64,000 nt of DNA from Hyphomonas sp. (GCA_017792365.1 CP051229.1:1302001-1366000); one strand, 5' to 3'. Counted from the first letter of the stretch, positions 7,689 through 16,788 are shown. Program-made: numbers and translations. Notes: generated by a model not told the origin, from the letters alone.

Positions 7689-7857
7689 AGCTTGGGTCGA
7701 TGCGTCCGTGAGTGCCTGCTACGCGCGCGCACCGCCCCCGGAACGCGCGATCTCAAGCCTCGACCATCAGGCGAGCTGGTTAAACAATCATCAACCGAAG
7801 CGGCGCCGAATCGCGCTCATCACACCCCCCGGCGACACTGTCGTCCAGCAATCGAGT

Positions 7858-8286
7858 TCAGTGCCGATGCTTGCGCGGATGGATGAACAAAAGCGCGATC
7901 GACGCCACAAACAGCGAGATCGCGAGGTAGAACAGGATGCCGTTGTCGGTCTCGCCCGCAGGCGAATCCAGCGTCACCGGCAGCTCGGTTCCAAGCCAAA
8001 GCGCGTGAGCAGCCAGCGCCCCGCCGGACAGGACAATCGCGAAAATCGCCCCCAGCCGCCGCGTCCACGGGATGAACACCAGCAACGCCGCCACCGGATG
8101 CGCAATCCCGATGATGAACCGCCCGGTCGGCTCCCACAACGACATGCCGGAATACGCGACCAGCGTCGGAAACACGACATTCTCCTCGGGAGCGTCGGGA
8201 AACAGGATCTCGTTGGCGATCAACAGGAACATGGCCGCCAGGAAGAGGGCGAGGATCCAGCTCCCCAGCATCCGCAATCCGTACAT
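7858..8286 (-). CDS. Small four-TM membrane protein (DoxX-like)
   Basis: 142 residues from ATG 8286, with GGGAG upstream; an upstream TTG at 8292 is less likely. Four hydrophobic helices are visible: ILALFLAAMFLLIANEIL, GIAHPVAALLVFIP, IFAIVLSGGALAAHAL and LFYLAISLFVASIALLFI. The order and the conserved EPTGR before helix 2 resemble the DoxX-like/DUF superfamily. The C terminus is His-rich (HPRKHRH). No operon partner. Function unknown. Confidence 0.65.
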   Translation of the reverse strand: MYGLRMLGSWILALFLAAMFLLIANEILFPDAPEENVVFPTLVAYSGMSLWEPTGRFIIGIAHPVAALLVFIPWTRRLGAIFAIVLSGGALAAHALWLGTELPVTLDSPAGETDNGILFYLAISLFVASIALLFIHPRKHRH

Positions 8287-8494
8287 ACGCAACTCCCGCT
8301 ACCGGTCATCCGCCCAAGACTATGCCTGTCCCATGCAACAAGTCCAACAACCTCCTGCGCACAACGCAATCGCAGGAACCCGCAAGCAGGTTCAACGTTC
8401 AGGCGACGTCCGCCCGCCACATCTTGCCTCTTGGAGAATGCGCGCTTCCCAGTAGACGGATACCCGCTAGATTGCCCGCGCGAGAGGAGCGTGC

Positions 8495-9874
8495 GTGAGT
8501 AACGGCCTCGACAAGCTCGACGAGGAAATCACCGAAGGCGCACAGTCTCCGATCACGGGGATGTCCACCGCCATCGGCGCCGGGGCAATTCTCAGCTCGG
8601 GCGCCCGCCGCCGCATCATCATCGAGCTGCCGGCCTACATGCTGGTGCAGGTCGCATGGTTCACGGCCTTCGGCGCCCAGATGGTGCTGTTTCCCTACAT
8701 CCTGAAAAACCAGCTCGAAGTCTCCGGCACCTTGCTCGGCGTCGCACAGATGGCGCTCGCCGCGCCCTCAGTCGTCTTCATCCTGCTCGGCGGCGTCGTC
8801 GCGGAGAGGGCGGACGGCAAGTGGCTCCTCGTCCTGTTCCACGTCCTCGCGGGACTGCCTGCCGCCGCGCTGGCGTGGGTCCTCAACATTGGCGGCATCG
8901 AATACTGGATGATGCTCGCCTACGCCGTCGCAATGGGCACGATCGGCGCGTTCATGATGCCGGCGCGCGATTCGATCCTCAACGAAGTGGTCGAACGACG
9001 ACAGCTCGCCGGCTCGCAGCTTACGCTGCAGCAGGGCGTCGCCTTCGCCACGCTGGCCCAGTTCGCCGCCCAGATCGTCGGCCTGTGGATCGGCGGCATG
9101 GCCAGCACGATGGGCGTATGGCCGCTGCTCGCCATCCAGGGCGGCATCGTCGCCGCCGGCGCCATCGCCGCACTCTTCCTCGACAGCACCCAGATGATCT
9201 CGACCGGACGAAAGGGTATCGGCGCCGTCTTCGGCGACATCGCAGACGGCATGAAATGCGTCCGCAAGAACCCGATCCTCCTGTCGATGGTCATGTGCAT
9301 GTTCGGCGTCGGCGTCTTCGTCATCGGCGCCTTCCTCGTCGTCCTCCCGATCATCAACGCCGACGTCTACAACCACAATTCCGCAGGCCTTCGCGACATC
9401 TTCGTCACCTTCTGGGCCGGCGCCTTCTGTTCGTCCGTCACCGTCTCGCGCTTTCGCAGCATCGCGCGCCCCGGCCGCCTCATGCTCGGCTCCCAGCTCA
9501 TCGGCGCGATCGCCATCCTCGTCCTCGCAACCGACGCGCCCTACTGGCTGTTCCTGTGCCTGATCTTCCTGTTCGGCCTCGCCGGCGGCATCTCCATCAT
9601 GATGTCGCGCACCGTCGTCCAGAACGCAGCGCCGCCCGCGCTCCTGGCCCGCGTCCTGTCGATCTACCAGCTCGGCTTCATGGCCGGCGCCCCGATCGGC
9701 GCAGCCCTGATGGGCGTCATCGCCGACCAGGCCGGCCCCCGCGGCGTCATCTTCGTCCCATCGGTCGGCATGATCGCAATGATCCTCTGGATGATCGCCT
9801 TCACCCCGATCTGGAACATGAAGATGCGCGCCACCTCCCAGCCCGGCGATCAGCCGCCGACCGGCCCAGGCTGA
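8495..9874 (+). CDS. MFS transporter
   Basis: 459 residues with about 12 hydrophobic helices and a cytoplasmic N-terminal extension of about 45 residues. The region AERADGKWLLVLFHVLAG matches the loop 2-3 pattern of the major facilitator superfamily, and the sequence is open throughout. The start is GTG 8495 with AGAGGAG about six bases upstream. It resembles the MFS_3/enterobactin exporter-like branch, but the substrate cannot be read. The gene is monocistronic and followed by a terminator for the convergent gene. Confidence 0.85.
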   Translation: MSNGLDKLDEEITEGAQSPITGMSTAIGAGAILSSGARRRIIIELPAYMLVQVAWFTAFGAQMVLFPYILKNQLEVSGTLLGVAQMALAAPSVVFILLGGVVAERADGKWLLVLFHVLAGLPAAALAWVLNIGGIEYWMMLAYAVAMGTIGAFMMPARDSILNEVVERRQLAGSQLTLQQGVAFATLAQFAAQIVGLWIGGMASTMGVWPLLAIQGGIVAAGAIAALFLDSTQMISTGRKGIGAVFGDIADGMKCVRKNPILLSMVMCMFGVGVFVIGAFLVVLPIINADVYNHNSAGLRDIFVTFWAGAFCSSVTVSRFRSIARPGRLMLGSQLIGAIAILVLATDAPYWLFLCLIFLFGLAGGISIMMSRTVVQNAAPPALLARVLSIYQLGFMAGAPIGAALMGVIADQAGPRGVIFVPSVGMIAMILWMIAFTPIWNMKMRATSQPGDQPPTGPG

Positions 9875-9920
9875 GCGTTTCGCAGCCCCGCTCCCTGCCC
9901 GCCGCCTACCCGCGCTTTAG

Positions 9921-9939
9921 CCCCTCATTAACCCCTGCC
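9921..9939. repeat. 19-bp sequence shared with 23384-23402
   Basis: CCCCTCATTAACCCCTGCC occurs exactly here and at 23384-23402. Both copies lie just downstream of a plus-strand gene. Origin unknown. Confidence 0.6.
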
Positions 9940-9952
9940 CGGCGCCTCGAAC

Positions 9953-9982
9953 AAAAAGCCTCCCCCGTTTCCGGAGGAGGCC
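9953..9982 (-). terminator. Rho-independent terminator of the EF-hand gene
   Basis: On the minus strand, GCCTCCTCCG, a GAAA loop and CGGGGGAGGC are followed by TTTTT. It lies about 25 bases after the stop of the 10007-10924 gene, with classic stem and U-tract. Confidence 0.85.
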
Positions 9983-10006
9983 TGCAGGGCAGAGCGCAAG
10001 CGCGTT

Positions 10007-10924
10007 TCAGATTGTCGAGAGATACTCCTCCAGCGAGATGCGCCTGTCGCCATTCCCGTCCAGCGCCGCGAACCCGGCGTCCAGCTGCACCCCGGTCAGC
10101 GGCGTCGCACCGTCGCGGTCACTGTCAGCGTCATCGTCCGCCAGTGAAGGCATGCTCGACCGCGCCAGCTCTTCGCGATCGAGATACCCATCGCCGCTCC
10201 AGTCCAGCACCTCGAACCCGCGCGTCATCAGCTGCCGGAAGCGCTCCTCGAACTCTTCGCGGCTCACCTGTCCGTCGCCGCTCGTATCCATCCCGGCAAA
10301 CTCGCTCTGCCGCGGGTCGGCGGGATAGACCGGGCCGGGCGCCTCATCGGACTCAGCACGCTGGCTGATTTCCATCCGCAGGCCCCATCGTCCGTCTACA
10401 TCGCCATCCTCCGGCGGGATCAGCAATGCGAACGCATCCAGCTTCATCTCCTGCGTCGTCGCATCCTCCGAGATCGTGCCGCCGCGCTCGCGCACGACTT
10501 TGCGAATCTCCTCGCGCACCTCCTCGCTCGACGGTTGCTCGCCGAAGAATTCCTCCATCGAAATCACGCCATCGCCATTGGCGTCGATGCGCTGGAACGC
10601 GGCCGCAAGGTCCGGCCCCGCCGCGCTCGGCATCGCAACCATCGCCGCCAGCGTTACGGCCCCCACGCCGCCCGCCAGCACCCGCTTCCGCTGTTTCACA
10701 AAAGGTAGAATCATCGCCGACACTCCATCATTGGCTTCAGGTGTCGGCCGCCAGGCTGGCTTCTTGTGCTTCGCGAGATACCTTTCGATGGCTGAGCGCA
10801 CCACATCGCTGGCCGTCGTGCCGTTCTCCCGGCATCTTTCAAGGAAGTCCTGCTTGGTCTCGTGGTCCAGCCGGACCTCCAGCGTTTCGGACTTCTTCGG
10901 CTTTGGTGTTCTGCGTTGAGCCAT
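10007..10924 (-). CDS. Ribbon-helix-helix / TM / EF-hand protein
   Basis: 305 residues in three parts. Residues 12-50 (ETLEVRLDHETKQDFLERCR, then a TTASDVVRSAIERYL helix) look like a ribbon-helix-helix DNA-binding domain. Residues 79-103 are a basic-then-hydrophobic segment that could be a membrane anchor or signal peptide. The rest carries four EF-hand loops at about 114, 213, 241 and 289 (DANGDGVISMEE, DTSGDGQVSREE, DWSGDGYLDREE, DGNGDRRISLEE). If one protein, it would join cytoplasmic DNA binding to periplasmic calcium sensing. An internal ATG at 10714, preceded by GGAG, could instead start a secreted EF-hand protein. Confidence 0.8.
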   Translation of the reverse strand: MAQRRTPKPKKSETLEVRLDHETKQDFLERCRENGTTASDVVRSAIERYLAKHKKPAWRPTPEANDGVSAMILPFVKQRKRVLAGGVGAVTLAAMVAMPSAAGPDLAAAFQRIDANGDGVISMEEFFGEQPSSEEVREEIRKVVRERGGTISEDATTQEMKLDAFALLIPPEDGDVDGRWGLRMEISQRAESDEAPGPVYPADPRQSEFAGMDTSGDGQVSREEFEERFRQLMTRGFEVLDWSGDGYLDREELARSSMPSLADDDADSDRDGATPLTGVQLDAGFAALDGNGDRRISLEEYLSTI

Positions 10925-11187
10925 CTTTTCCGCATCCCGGCCAGCTTGGGTTCAGGTCCCGGCGGCCTGTGGCGAAGCCCACACCGCCGTCTCCGCCCGC
11001 GCCAGCAAATCCCCGCCCGGACGCGCGCACATTCGCGCCCGAACATGGCAAGGCCAGCGTCCCATCACACGCCAAAACGGGTCGGGGCGCCAGAAAAAGC
11101 GTGTCCGGACACGCGAAAACATCTACAAATCAAGGCAGGAAACTGGAACACCAGACACACCGCGACCAATCCCGGAGGAATCGCCCC

Positions 11188-11637
11188 ATGCGCCGCATCC
11201 ACTTCAAAGATCTTGAATCCATCGCTGGCGAAGAAGTCGGCGTCTCCAACTGGCACGAAATCACCCAGACCCAGGTCAACAAGTTCGCCGAAGCGACCGG
11301 CGACCACCAGTGGATCCACGTCGACGTCGAGCGCGCCACCAAGGAGCTCGGCCATCCCATCGCCCACGGCTATCTCACCCTGTCGCTGCTGCCCATGCTG
11401 GCCTCCCAGGTCATGAAGATCGACGGCGTCTCGCGCGGCATCAATTACGGCTGCAACAAGGTCCGCTTCACCAACATGGTGCCCGTCGGTTCAAAGGTCC
11501 GCCTGCGCCAGAAATGCCTCAAGGTCGAAGAGCGCGCCGGCGGCAAGCAGGTGACGATGGAATCCACCATCGAGATCGAAGGCAAGGACCGCCCCGCCTG
11601 CGTCGCCGAAACCCTCGGCATCTCATACGGCGAGTAG
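11188..11637 (+). CDS. MaoC-family (R)-specific enoyl-CoA hydratase/dehydratase
   Basis: 149 residues with a single hot-dog fold. The hydratase motif is visible as ATGDHQWIHVD, with catalytic-type Asp and His, then GHPIAHGYLTLSLLP. ATG 11188 has GGAGGA eight bases upstream. MaoC proteins hydrate trans-2-enoyl-CoA to (R)-3-hydroxyacyl-CoA in fatty-acid or polyhydroxyalkanoate metabolism. No pathway genes are adjacent, so the substrate is undetermined. Monocistronic. Confidence 0.88.
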   Translation: MRRIHFKDLESIAGEEVGVSNWHEITQTQVNKFAEATGDHQWIHVDVERATKELGHPIAHGYLTLSLLPMLASQVMKIDGVSRGINYGCNKVRFTNMVPVGSKVRLRQKCLKVEERAGGKQVTMESTIEIEGKDRPACVAETLGISYGE

Positions 11638-11774
11638 GAGACAACCCCACGCGAACCGATTGACTCGCTCAGGCGCACCTTCCGTGCTATCACGAAGCTA
11701 ATCAGAAAGTACCTGCGTCGTTCGTTCTCTCCCCGCACCCTCGTCGCCCTGGCGCGATAGGAAGGGAGAGACTG

Positions 11775-12710
11775 ATGCCGAAATCACTCGTGGCGGGGGG
11801 CGCGCTGCTGGCGCTGGTTGCGACAGCGTGCAACGCCTCTGACAACCTCGACGATGCTGCCGCGGCGCCGCCGTCATATGAACTCGACGGCGTGTGGACC
11901 ATCCAGAACATCAAGCTGGAATCCGGAGAGCTCGCCGGCTCACATACTTTCGACGTTCAGCCCAGTATGCTGATCTTTCGGGAGCCGCACTATTCGATCG
12001 TCGCCGTCACCGGTTTCGCCTCACGCGCCTATCTCGGCAACGAGCCCAGCAACGAGGATCTCGCCCGCGCGTACTCCGCGTTCATCGGACACACCGGCAC
12101 GTACGAGCAGAACGACAGCGGACTCACGCTCAGCCCGCTCGTCGCCAAATACCCCTCACAGATGATGGATGGCGCCAGCGTCAATTATGGGCTCGACTGG
12201 ACAGAGGACGGCGACCTCCTTCTGCAATCGAACTCGGCCCAGAACGGCCAGGAGACGATGCGCCTGATACGCGTCGTCGAGGAAGACCTCGAACTCAATC
12301 CCACCGAACAGCGCTTGCAGGGCGTCTGGCGCCGCGTCGAACGCACCTTCGGAACCGGCGAGGAGGCCGAAGTCCATCGCGACGACATCCAGCCCGGCTA
12401 TTACATCTTCGAGGGCGACAAGTTCTCAGCCAATTTTGTCGGCGAGTTCGAACCGCGCACACCCCTGGGCGAAGCGCCAACGCCTGACGAATACGCAGCA
12501 GTCGTCGAGGAATACAGAAGCTATGCCGGCACCTTCAGCGTCTTCGAGGAAGAACTGAAACTGTGGCCCAACGTGGCGATCAATCCCAACAACATGCGCG
12601 GCCAGCCCTTCCGCCCGCTCCAGCTGGAATGGGAAGGCGAGGACGTCTGGATGATCTATCCCGCCAACGGCGTCGAAACCCGCACCAAGATCACGAAGGT
12701 CGCTGACTGA
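11775..12710 (+). CDS. Lipoprotein with internal tandem domain duplication
   Basis: 311 residues. A lipoprotein signal ends in LVATAC (Cys19). Two related domains follow: residues 34-150 begin LDGVWTIQ and residues 180-300 begin LQGVWRRV. Each then has a DVQP/DIQP turn, a strand with FREPHYS/FEGDKFS, an (A/E)YxAFIGHTGTY / EYRSYAGTFSV block and a terminal LxL strand. This is a lipocalin-like beta-barrel plan duplicated in tandem. Ligand unknown. ATG 11775 has GGGAGAG upstream. Probably outer-membrane-anchored. Confidence 0.75.
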   Translation: MPKSLVAGGALLALVATACNASDNLDDAAAAPPSYELDGVWTIQNIKLESGELAGSHTFDVQPSMLIFREPHYSIVAVTGFASRAYLGNEPSNEDLARAYSAFIGHTGTYEQNDSGLTLSPLVAKYPSQMMDGASVNYGLDWTEDGDLLLQSNSAQNGQETMRLIRVVEEDLELNPTEQRLQGVWRRVERTFGTGEEAEVHRDDIQPGYYIFEGDKFSANFVGEFEPRTPLGEAPTPDEYAAVVEEYRSYAGTFSVFEEELKLWPNVAINPNNMRGQPFRPLQLEWEGEDVWMIYPANGVETRTKITKVAD

Positions 12711-12728
12711 CGACCCAAGCCCCGTCCA

Positions 12729-14693
12729 TCACGGCGATTGCAGCGGCGCGACATCCTCGCCCGCTGCATCCGCCTGTAACAGTGCACAGGTCTGCGGGGC
12801 ATCCCGGCCGCGGCAGAAATCTGGCGCGGTGCCGGTCTCGCGCCAGTAATCCGCTAGGCCAAGCCGCTCCGCGACCTCGGCAAAGCGCGCATCGCCGCGA
12901 AACGCCGCCATCTCCGGACCGAACAGGGCGCTGGTATACCGCTGCTCCGCCGCCGGCGCCTCGGAAAACGTCGCATACGCCTCATCGACCAGCCCCAACC
13001 GCGACAACAACCGCATACGTGTCAGCACATCTTCACCAGCACACGCAGCCGGAAGGCTTCGAGCAGCATCCGGCCCATCCAGCTGCCCCAGCACCTCGCC
13101 GAAGCAAACACTGACCACATCTCCGCCGCCACTGGCGCCACCAGCTGTATCCGCCGGCGACACGCCCCACCAGAAATCCACATAAGCGGCCAGCGGTCCG
13201 GCAAAGTCCGGCTCGATCCGCACCACCCGGTCCATCGTGCGCCGGGCCGCGTCCATGTCGCCCGCCATAGCCTGCAGGAACGCCAGCGACGGACCAAACC
13301 CGACCAGCCGGGGGTCCGCCATCGTCGCCGCCCGTTCCGATATCTGGCGCGCCTCATCCAGCCGCCCGACATCCTGCAGGAACCCGGCATAGATCACGAC
13401 GGTCGGCGTCAGGTCCGGATCAATCTCGATCGCCATCCGGAAGCGACGCTCCGCCTCGGCCAGCGCGCCGCGATACATCGCAATCCGCGCCAGCGAGATA
13501 TGCCCGATCGGCTGATCCTCCGCGATCGCCAGCGACCGCTCGGCAAGCGCCTCAGCAGTCTCCAGCGTCTCGTCCAGCTCCCGTTCGCCGCCGCCCCTGA
13601 TATCCAGATCGTTCAGCGTCGCCCCCGCAAGCATGGCGTGAGACACCGCCAGCGTCGGCGCCGCCCGCATCAGGTCGCGCGCCGGCTCCAGCCCGTCGCG
13701 CCGCTGGAACACCACCGCCTCGCAGACATCCAGCAGCTGCGAAAACACCTGCACGCTGACCTTCGCCGTCTCGTGCGCCCGCTGGTCCAGCCCGCACGCA
13801 AGCACCCCGGTCACGAAGCTTGAGAACGCCTCCTCAAATCCATCCGGCGTCCCGGCCCCACGCTCATAAGCGCCGGACCACAGCAACAGTCCCGATTGCG
13901 GCTCGAGGATCTGCCCATTGGCGACCAGCACATCCCCCCTGCGGTCAACCACGCCGGCAATGCGAAACTCCGCCCCCGCGCCGCGCCATGTCGCGCCCGG
14001 CGCATCGCCGGCCGCCGTCCGGATGCCCAGGCTCGGCAGGAACCGCACGATCGTCTCATCCACGCGCCCGCCGACGCGCCGCACCTCGGCATCATCCGAC
14101 GCAACCTGCATCGGCGCTACTTCCACCCAACCCTCGACAACCCGTCCCGCCGGCCAGTTCGCCACAAGCGCGACCACGCCAATCAAAGTGAGGAGGCCGG
14201 CCAGCCCGCCGAGAGCGACGCCCCTGCGCCGCAACACCCACCGCCACACCGACAGCCCGTCCGCGCCGCCGCCCGAACCCTCCCGCTCATCGCCAGCCGC
14301 TGCGTCACCCCCAGCCCGAACCTCAGGCCCAACAGCCCCAACCCCGGCGCCAGCCGTCAGCCGGAATCCGATCTTCGGCAACGTCTCCAGCGTGAAAGGG
14401 GGAGGATCATGCAGCCGCGACAGCCCCCGCACCTTGGAGATGATGCGATTGACGGCGTCATCGCTCACAACCCGCCCGCCCCAGCAAAGCTCGATCAGCC
14501 GGTCCCGCGAAACGCTGCGCCCGGCGTTCTCCGAAAGGACGATCAGCACCTCCATGACGCGCGGCTCGACGCGCACCTCCTGATCGCCGATCCGCGCGCG
14601 CCCGGCGGACGGCGAAACCTCCAGCCCACCGATCCGGAAATCGGATCGCGTCGCCAGATCGCCCGGCCGCGGCGCGTCGGAATCGGTGGCCAT
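12729..14693 (-). CDS. CadC/ToxR-like membrane regulator: winged helix, TM, TPR
   Basis: 654 residues. Residues 18-112 are an OmpR/PhoB-type winged helix (VEPRVMEVLIVLSENAG, SRDRLIELCWGG, VNRIISKVRG). After a Gly-rich linker, one TM segment lies at about 158-178. The periplasmic part includes a region resembling the adenylate-cyclase-associated TolB-like domain and then TPR-type repeats at about 370-520. There is no receiver domain. Such one-component membrane regulators sense periplasmic signals and bind DNA directly. It is divergent from the UrcA gene across 150 bases, so that gene is a natural candidate target. Confidence 0.82.
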   Translation of the reverse strand: MATDSDAPRPGDLATRSDFRIGGLEVSPSAGRARIGDQEVRVEPRVMEVLIVLSENAGRSVSRDRLIELCWGGRVVSDDAVNRIISKVRGLSRLHDPPPFTLETLPKIGFRLTAGAGVGAVGPEVRAGGDAAAGDEREGSGGGADGLSVWRWVLRRRGVALGGLAGLLTLIGVVALVANWPAGRVVEGWVEVAPMQVASDDAEVRRVGGRVDETIVRFLPSLGIRTAAGDAPGATWRGAGAEFRIAGVVDRRGDVLVANGQILEPQSGLLLWSGAYERGAGTPDGFEEAFSSFVTGVLACGLDQRAHETAKVSVQVFSQLLDVCEAVVFQRRDGLEPARDLMRAAPTLAVSHAMLAGATLNDLDIRGGGERELDETLETAEALAERSLAIAEDQPIGHISLARIAMYRGALAEAERRFRMAIEIDPDLTPTVVIYAGFLQDVGRLDEARQISERAATMADPRLVGFGPSLAFLQAMAGDMDAARRTMDRVVRIEPDFAGPLAAYVDFWWGVSPADTAGGASGGGDVVSVCFGEVLGQLDGPDAARSLPAACAGEDVLTRMRLLSRLGLVDEAYATFSEAPAAEQRYTSALFGPEMAAFRGDARFAEVAERLGLADYWRETGTAPDFCRGRDAPQTCALLQADAAGEDVAPLQSP

Positions 14694-14845
14694 CGCCGTT
14701 CAGCGCTCCAAAGGACGAACCCGTCCGCAGAAGTCGGGGGAAGGTCGGCTTTTGGTCGGCGAAAGGTCCTGAACCAAGCTGAATTTCCGCCCCCGATGGG
14801 TGGGCCGGACACGCTCCGGTCAGCACGCATCAGGGAAAGACTACC

Positions 14846-15340
14846 ATGAAACTCGCAACCGCAATCATCGCCATCGCCGTCCTCGCATCAGCCGCCCAGC
14901 CGGCCATCGCCCAGACCGCCCCAGACCAGACCGCAAGAACGGTCAGGGTCGCCTACGCCGACCTAAACCTTCAGTCCGCCCAGGGTCAGGAGGTCCTGCA
15001 GAAGCGCATCAGAACCGCGCTCCGCATGGTCTGTCCCCGCCCGGATCTCCCCGCCAGCCTGCGGGAAATCAAGACGCACCGGGAATGCATCGCGGTGGCG
15101 AAAGAGGGCACCGAGGTCCAGCTCGCCAGACTCCGCAACAACAGACGCCTTGCCCTGAACGCAATCACTATCGACGCGTCCGGCGGCTGGACCCCAGCCC
15201 ACAACTTCGGCGGCGGTCAGGTTGGACCGCCGCCGGCTTACCACGTGCGCGTGCGCACAGGTCTCGGGATGGATCGCAGCTATCCGCCGGACCGGCGCAT
15301 CAGCATGGCGATCACCACCGCGACAAGACTGATCACGTGA
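14846..15340 (+). CDS. UrcA family secreted protein
   Basis: 164 residues. A signal peptide is cleaved after about residue 22 (QPAIA/Q). The mature part shows the UrcA pattern VRVAYADLNLQSAQGQEVLQ, then KRIRTALRMVC and a second Cys in HRECIAVAK, suggesting a disulfide. UrcA proteins are small periplasmic proteins of Caulobacterales/Sphingomonadales with no known activity. The C-terminal 60 residues are Gly/Pro-rich and overlap the convergent membrane-protein gene by 61 bases. Divergent from the CadC-like regulator. Confidence 0.8.
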   Translation: MKLATAIIAIAVLASAAQPAIAQTAPDQTARTVRVAYADLNLQSAQGQEVLQKRIRTALRMVCPRPDLPASLREIKTHRECIAVAKEGTEVQLARLRNNRRLALNAITIDASGGWTPAHNFGGGQVGPPPAYHVRVRTGLGMDRSYPPDRRISMAITTATRLIT

Positions 15341-15687
15341 AACAGCACCAGCGCATCAAGGTACGCAACACTCTCCTGTGTCGGCGCAAACGCTTCCGGC
15401 ACGGCGAGGATCCACTCACGTCCAACGGTATAGAGCGCAATCTGCGACAGCCCCGCAATAAAGAAGGAGGCAAGGCTGACCGCCCACCGCCGCCACAATC
15501 CGGCGGCGACCAAAACGTCCAGGCCCAGATACACAACGTCCAGCACCTGCCATTTCAGTGGCGCGGTCATCCAGTCGAAACCCGTCATGCTGAAGATGTT
15601 CGCAACATGCACGGCCGCGCCATAACCATAGAAGATCGACACGGCGATCAGGATGCCAGTCGAAATGCGGTTCCTCAGCCCCGGCAT
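15280..15687 (-). CDS. Four-TM conserved hypothetical membrane protein
   Basis: 135 residues with four hydrophobic helices at about 10-30, 47-65, 70-88 and 112-130. The loop SMTGFDWMTAPLKWQ between helices 1 and 2 is distinctive. I recognise no named family. Its 3' end overlaps the 3' end of the UrcA gene by 61 bases. This is unusual but is supported by good coding pattern on this strand up to the stop. Confidence 0.6.
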   Translation of the reverse strand: MPGLRNRISTGILIAVSIFYGYGAAVHVANIFSMTGFDWMTAPLKWQVLDVVYLGLDVLVAAGLWRRWAVSLASFFIAGLSQIALYTVGREWILAVPEAFAPTQESVAYLDALVLFHVISLVAVVIAMLMRRSGG

Positions 15688-15837
15688 TCAAATCCCCCGG
15701 TCTGGCTCAGTCGTGCTCAGTCCGCCACTGGCTCCAAAGCCGGTTCCAGCATGGCGCCATCCACCCGCCGCGCCAAACACCCCTTGCTCCAGATGGTCCC
15801 GCGTCTATCCTTGGCATGGACCGCGAGGAACAAACCG

Positions 15838-16125
15838 ATGAGCGATGCACTCGGCCCCGGCGATCTCGTTCTCTGCGTGAACGCTGCGCCCAATCACGTC
15901 ACCGGCGAGCCGGTTCCGCTCGTCGCCGGCGAATCCTATCGCGTGCTCGGCATCTGGGAGTTTGCCTGCCCATGCGGCCGCGGCGATGCGCTGCTTGATG
16001 TCGGCGTCGGCTTCGCCTGGTGCCAGACGCGCTTCCGCCTCATGCCCAAACCACGCTTCGAAGCCGAACCCCGCAAGGCGTCCGCTCCAAAGCAAAAAGA
16101 GAAGGAAAAGGAAACGGTGCGCTGA
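15838..16125 (+). CDS. Small hypothetical protein with Cys pair
   Basis: 95 residues from ATG 15838, with GAGG upstream. The N-terminal 70 residues look like a compact beta-rich domain (GDLVLCVNAAP, ESYRVLGIWEFACPCGRGDALLDVGV), with CPC and single Cys residues that could bind metal. The last 25 residues are a Lys/Glu-rich tail. Similar short proteins occur in Caulobacterales without known function. Confidence 0.55.
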   Translation: MSDALGPGDLVLCVNAAPNHVTGEPVPLVAGESYRVLGIWEFACPCGRGDALLDVGVGFAWCQTRFRLMPKPRFEAEPRKASAPKQKEKEKETVR

Positions 16126-16157
16126 TCAGCTGATCGGCTGCGCCTCGCCAGCGCGCC

Positions 16158-16723
16158 TCACGCGCCCACCACAGCCTGCGCCATCGCCGCCGCAGCCTTG
16201 CGCGCATCCAGCCCCGCCTCGCGCACCAGCGTCCGCCACGTAAAGAAACTCAGCGCCAGTCCCAGCATGGCGCGCTGTCCCGCCTTCAGCCCCGCGCCCA
16301 GCGCATCCTGATACCCGGCCATCGGCGGCCCGAACCGCAATTCCACAATCTCCCGCGTCAGCTCATGTACCTCCGCATCGCGCAGGGAAGATCCCACCAC
16401 GCCCTCATTGCGCGCATACCAGGCATAGAGCTCGGCCAAGCCGGCCTTCAGCCGCGCCTCGCCGGAAGCTCCGCCCACTGCGCGGCGTCCGGCAGAGGAT
16501 CATGCTCCATCGTATGGCCGGAGCAGGCCATCAGCATCGCCCGCTCGTCGGGGAAATGCGCATAGAATGTATGCCGCTGCACCCCGGCCCGCGCCGCGAT
16601 CATGCTCACCGTCGTATTGGCCGGCCCGACCTCGCCATGAAGATCAACCGCCGCCGCCACGATCCGTCGACGCGTTTCGGCCTGCTGCTCGGCCCGCTTG
16701 GTTTTGGTATACTGACGCGGCAT
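16158..16723 (-). CDS. TetR-family regulator (frameshifted)
   Basis: The N terminus is a TetR helix-turn-helix (RRRIVAAAVDLHGEVG, TTVSMIAARAGVQRHTFYAHF). The frame breaks near 16464. Adding one base to the short C run would join ...DAAQWAELP to GEARLKAGLAELYAWYARNE and give about 188 residues, normal for TetR. I start it at ATG 16723; a GTG at 16738 lies inside the operator. It is divergent from the MBL hydrolase gene and is probably an autorepressor that also controls that gene. Confidence 0.8.
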
Positions 16724-16732
16724 TTTTTCGGT

Positions 16733-16788
16733 ACACACTTGTGTGCATTGATATTGACGACCTGTAGATTTTTCACTACACGCACGTG
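16733..16788. promoter_or_regulatory. Putative TetR operator pair
   Basis: Two palindromic blocks lie between the divergent genes: ACACACTTGTGTGC at 16733-16746 and ACACGCACGTGTGT ending near 16792. Both fit ACAC-N6-GTGT. Location and symmetry fit binding by the adjacent TetR protein. Confidence 0.6.
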
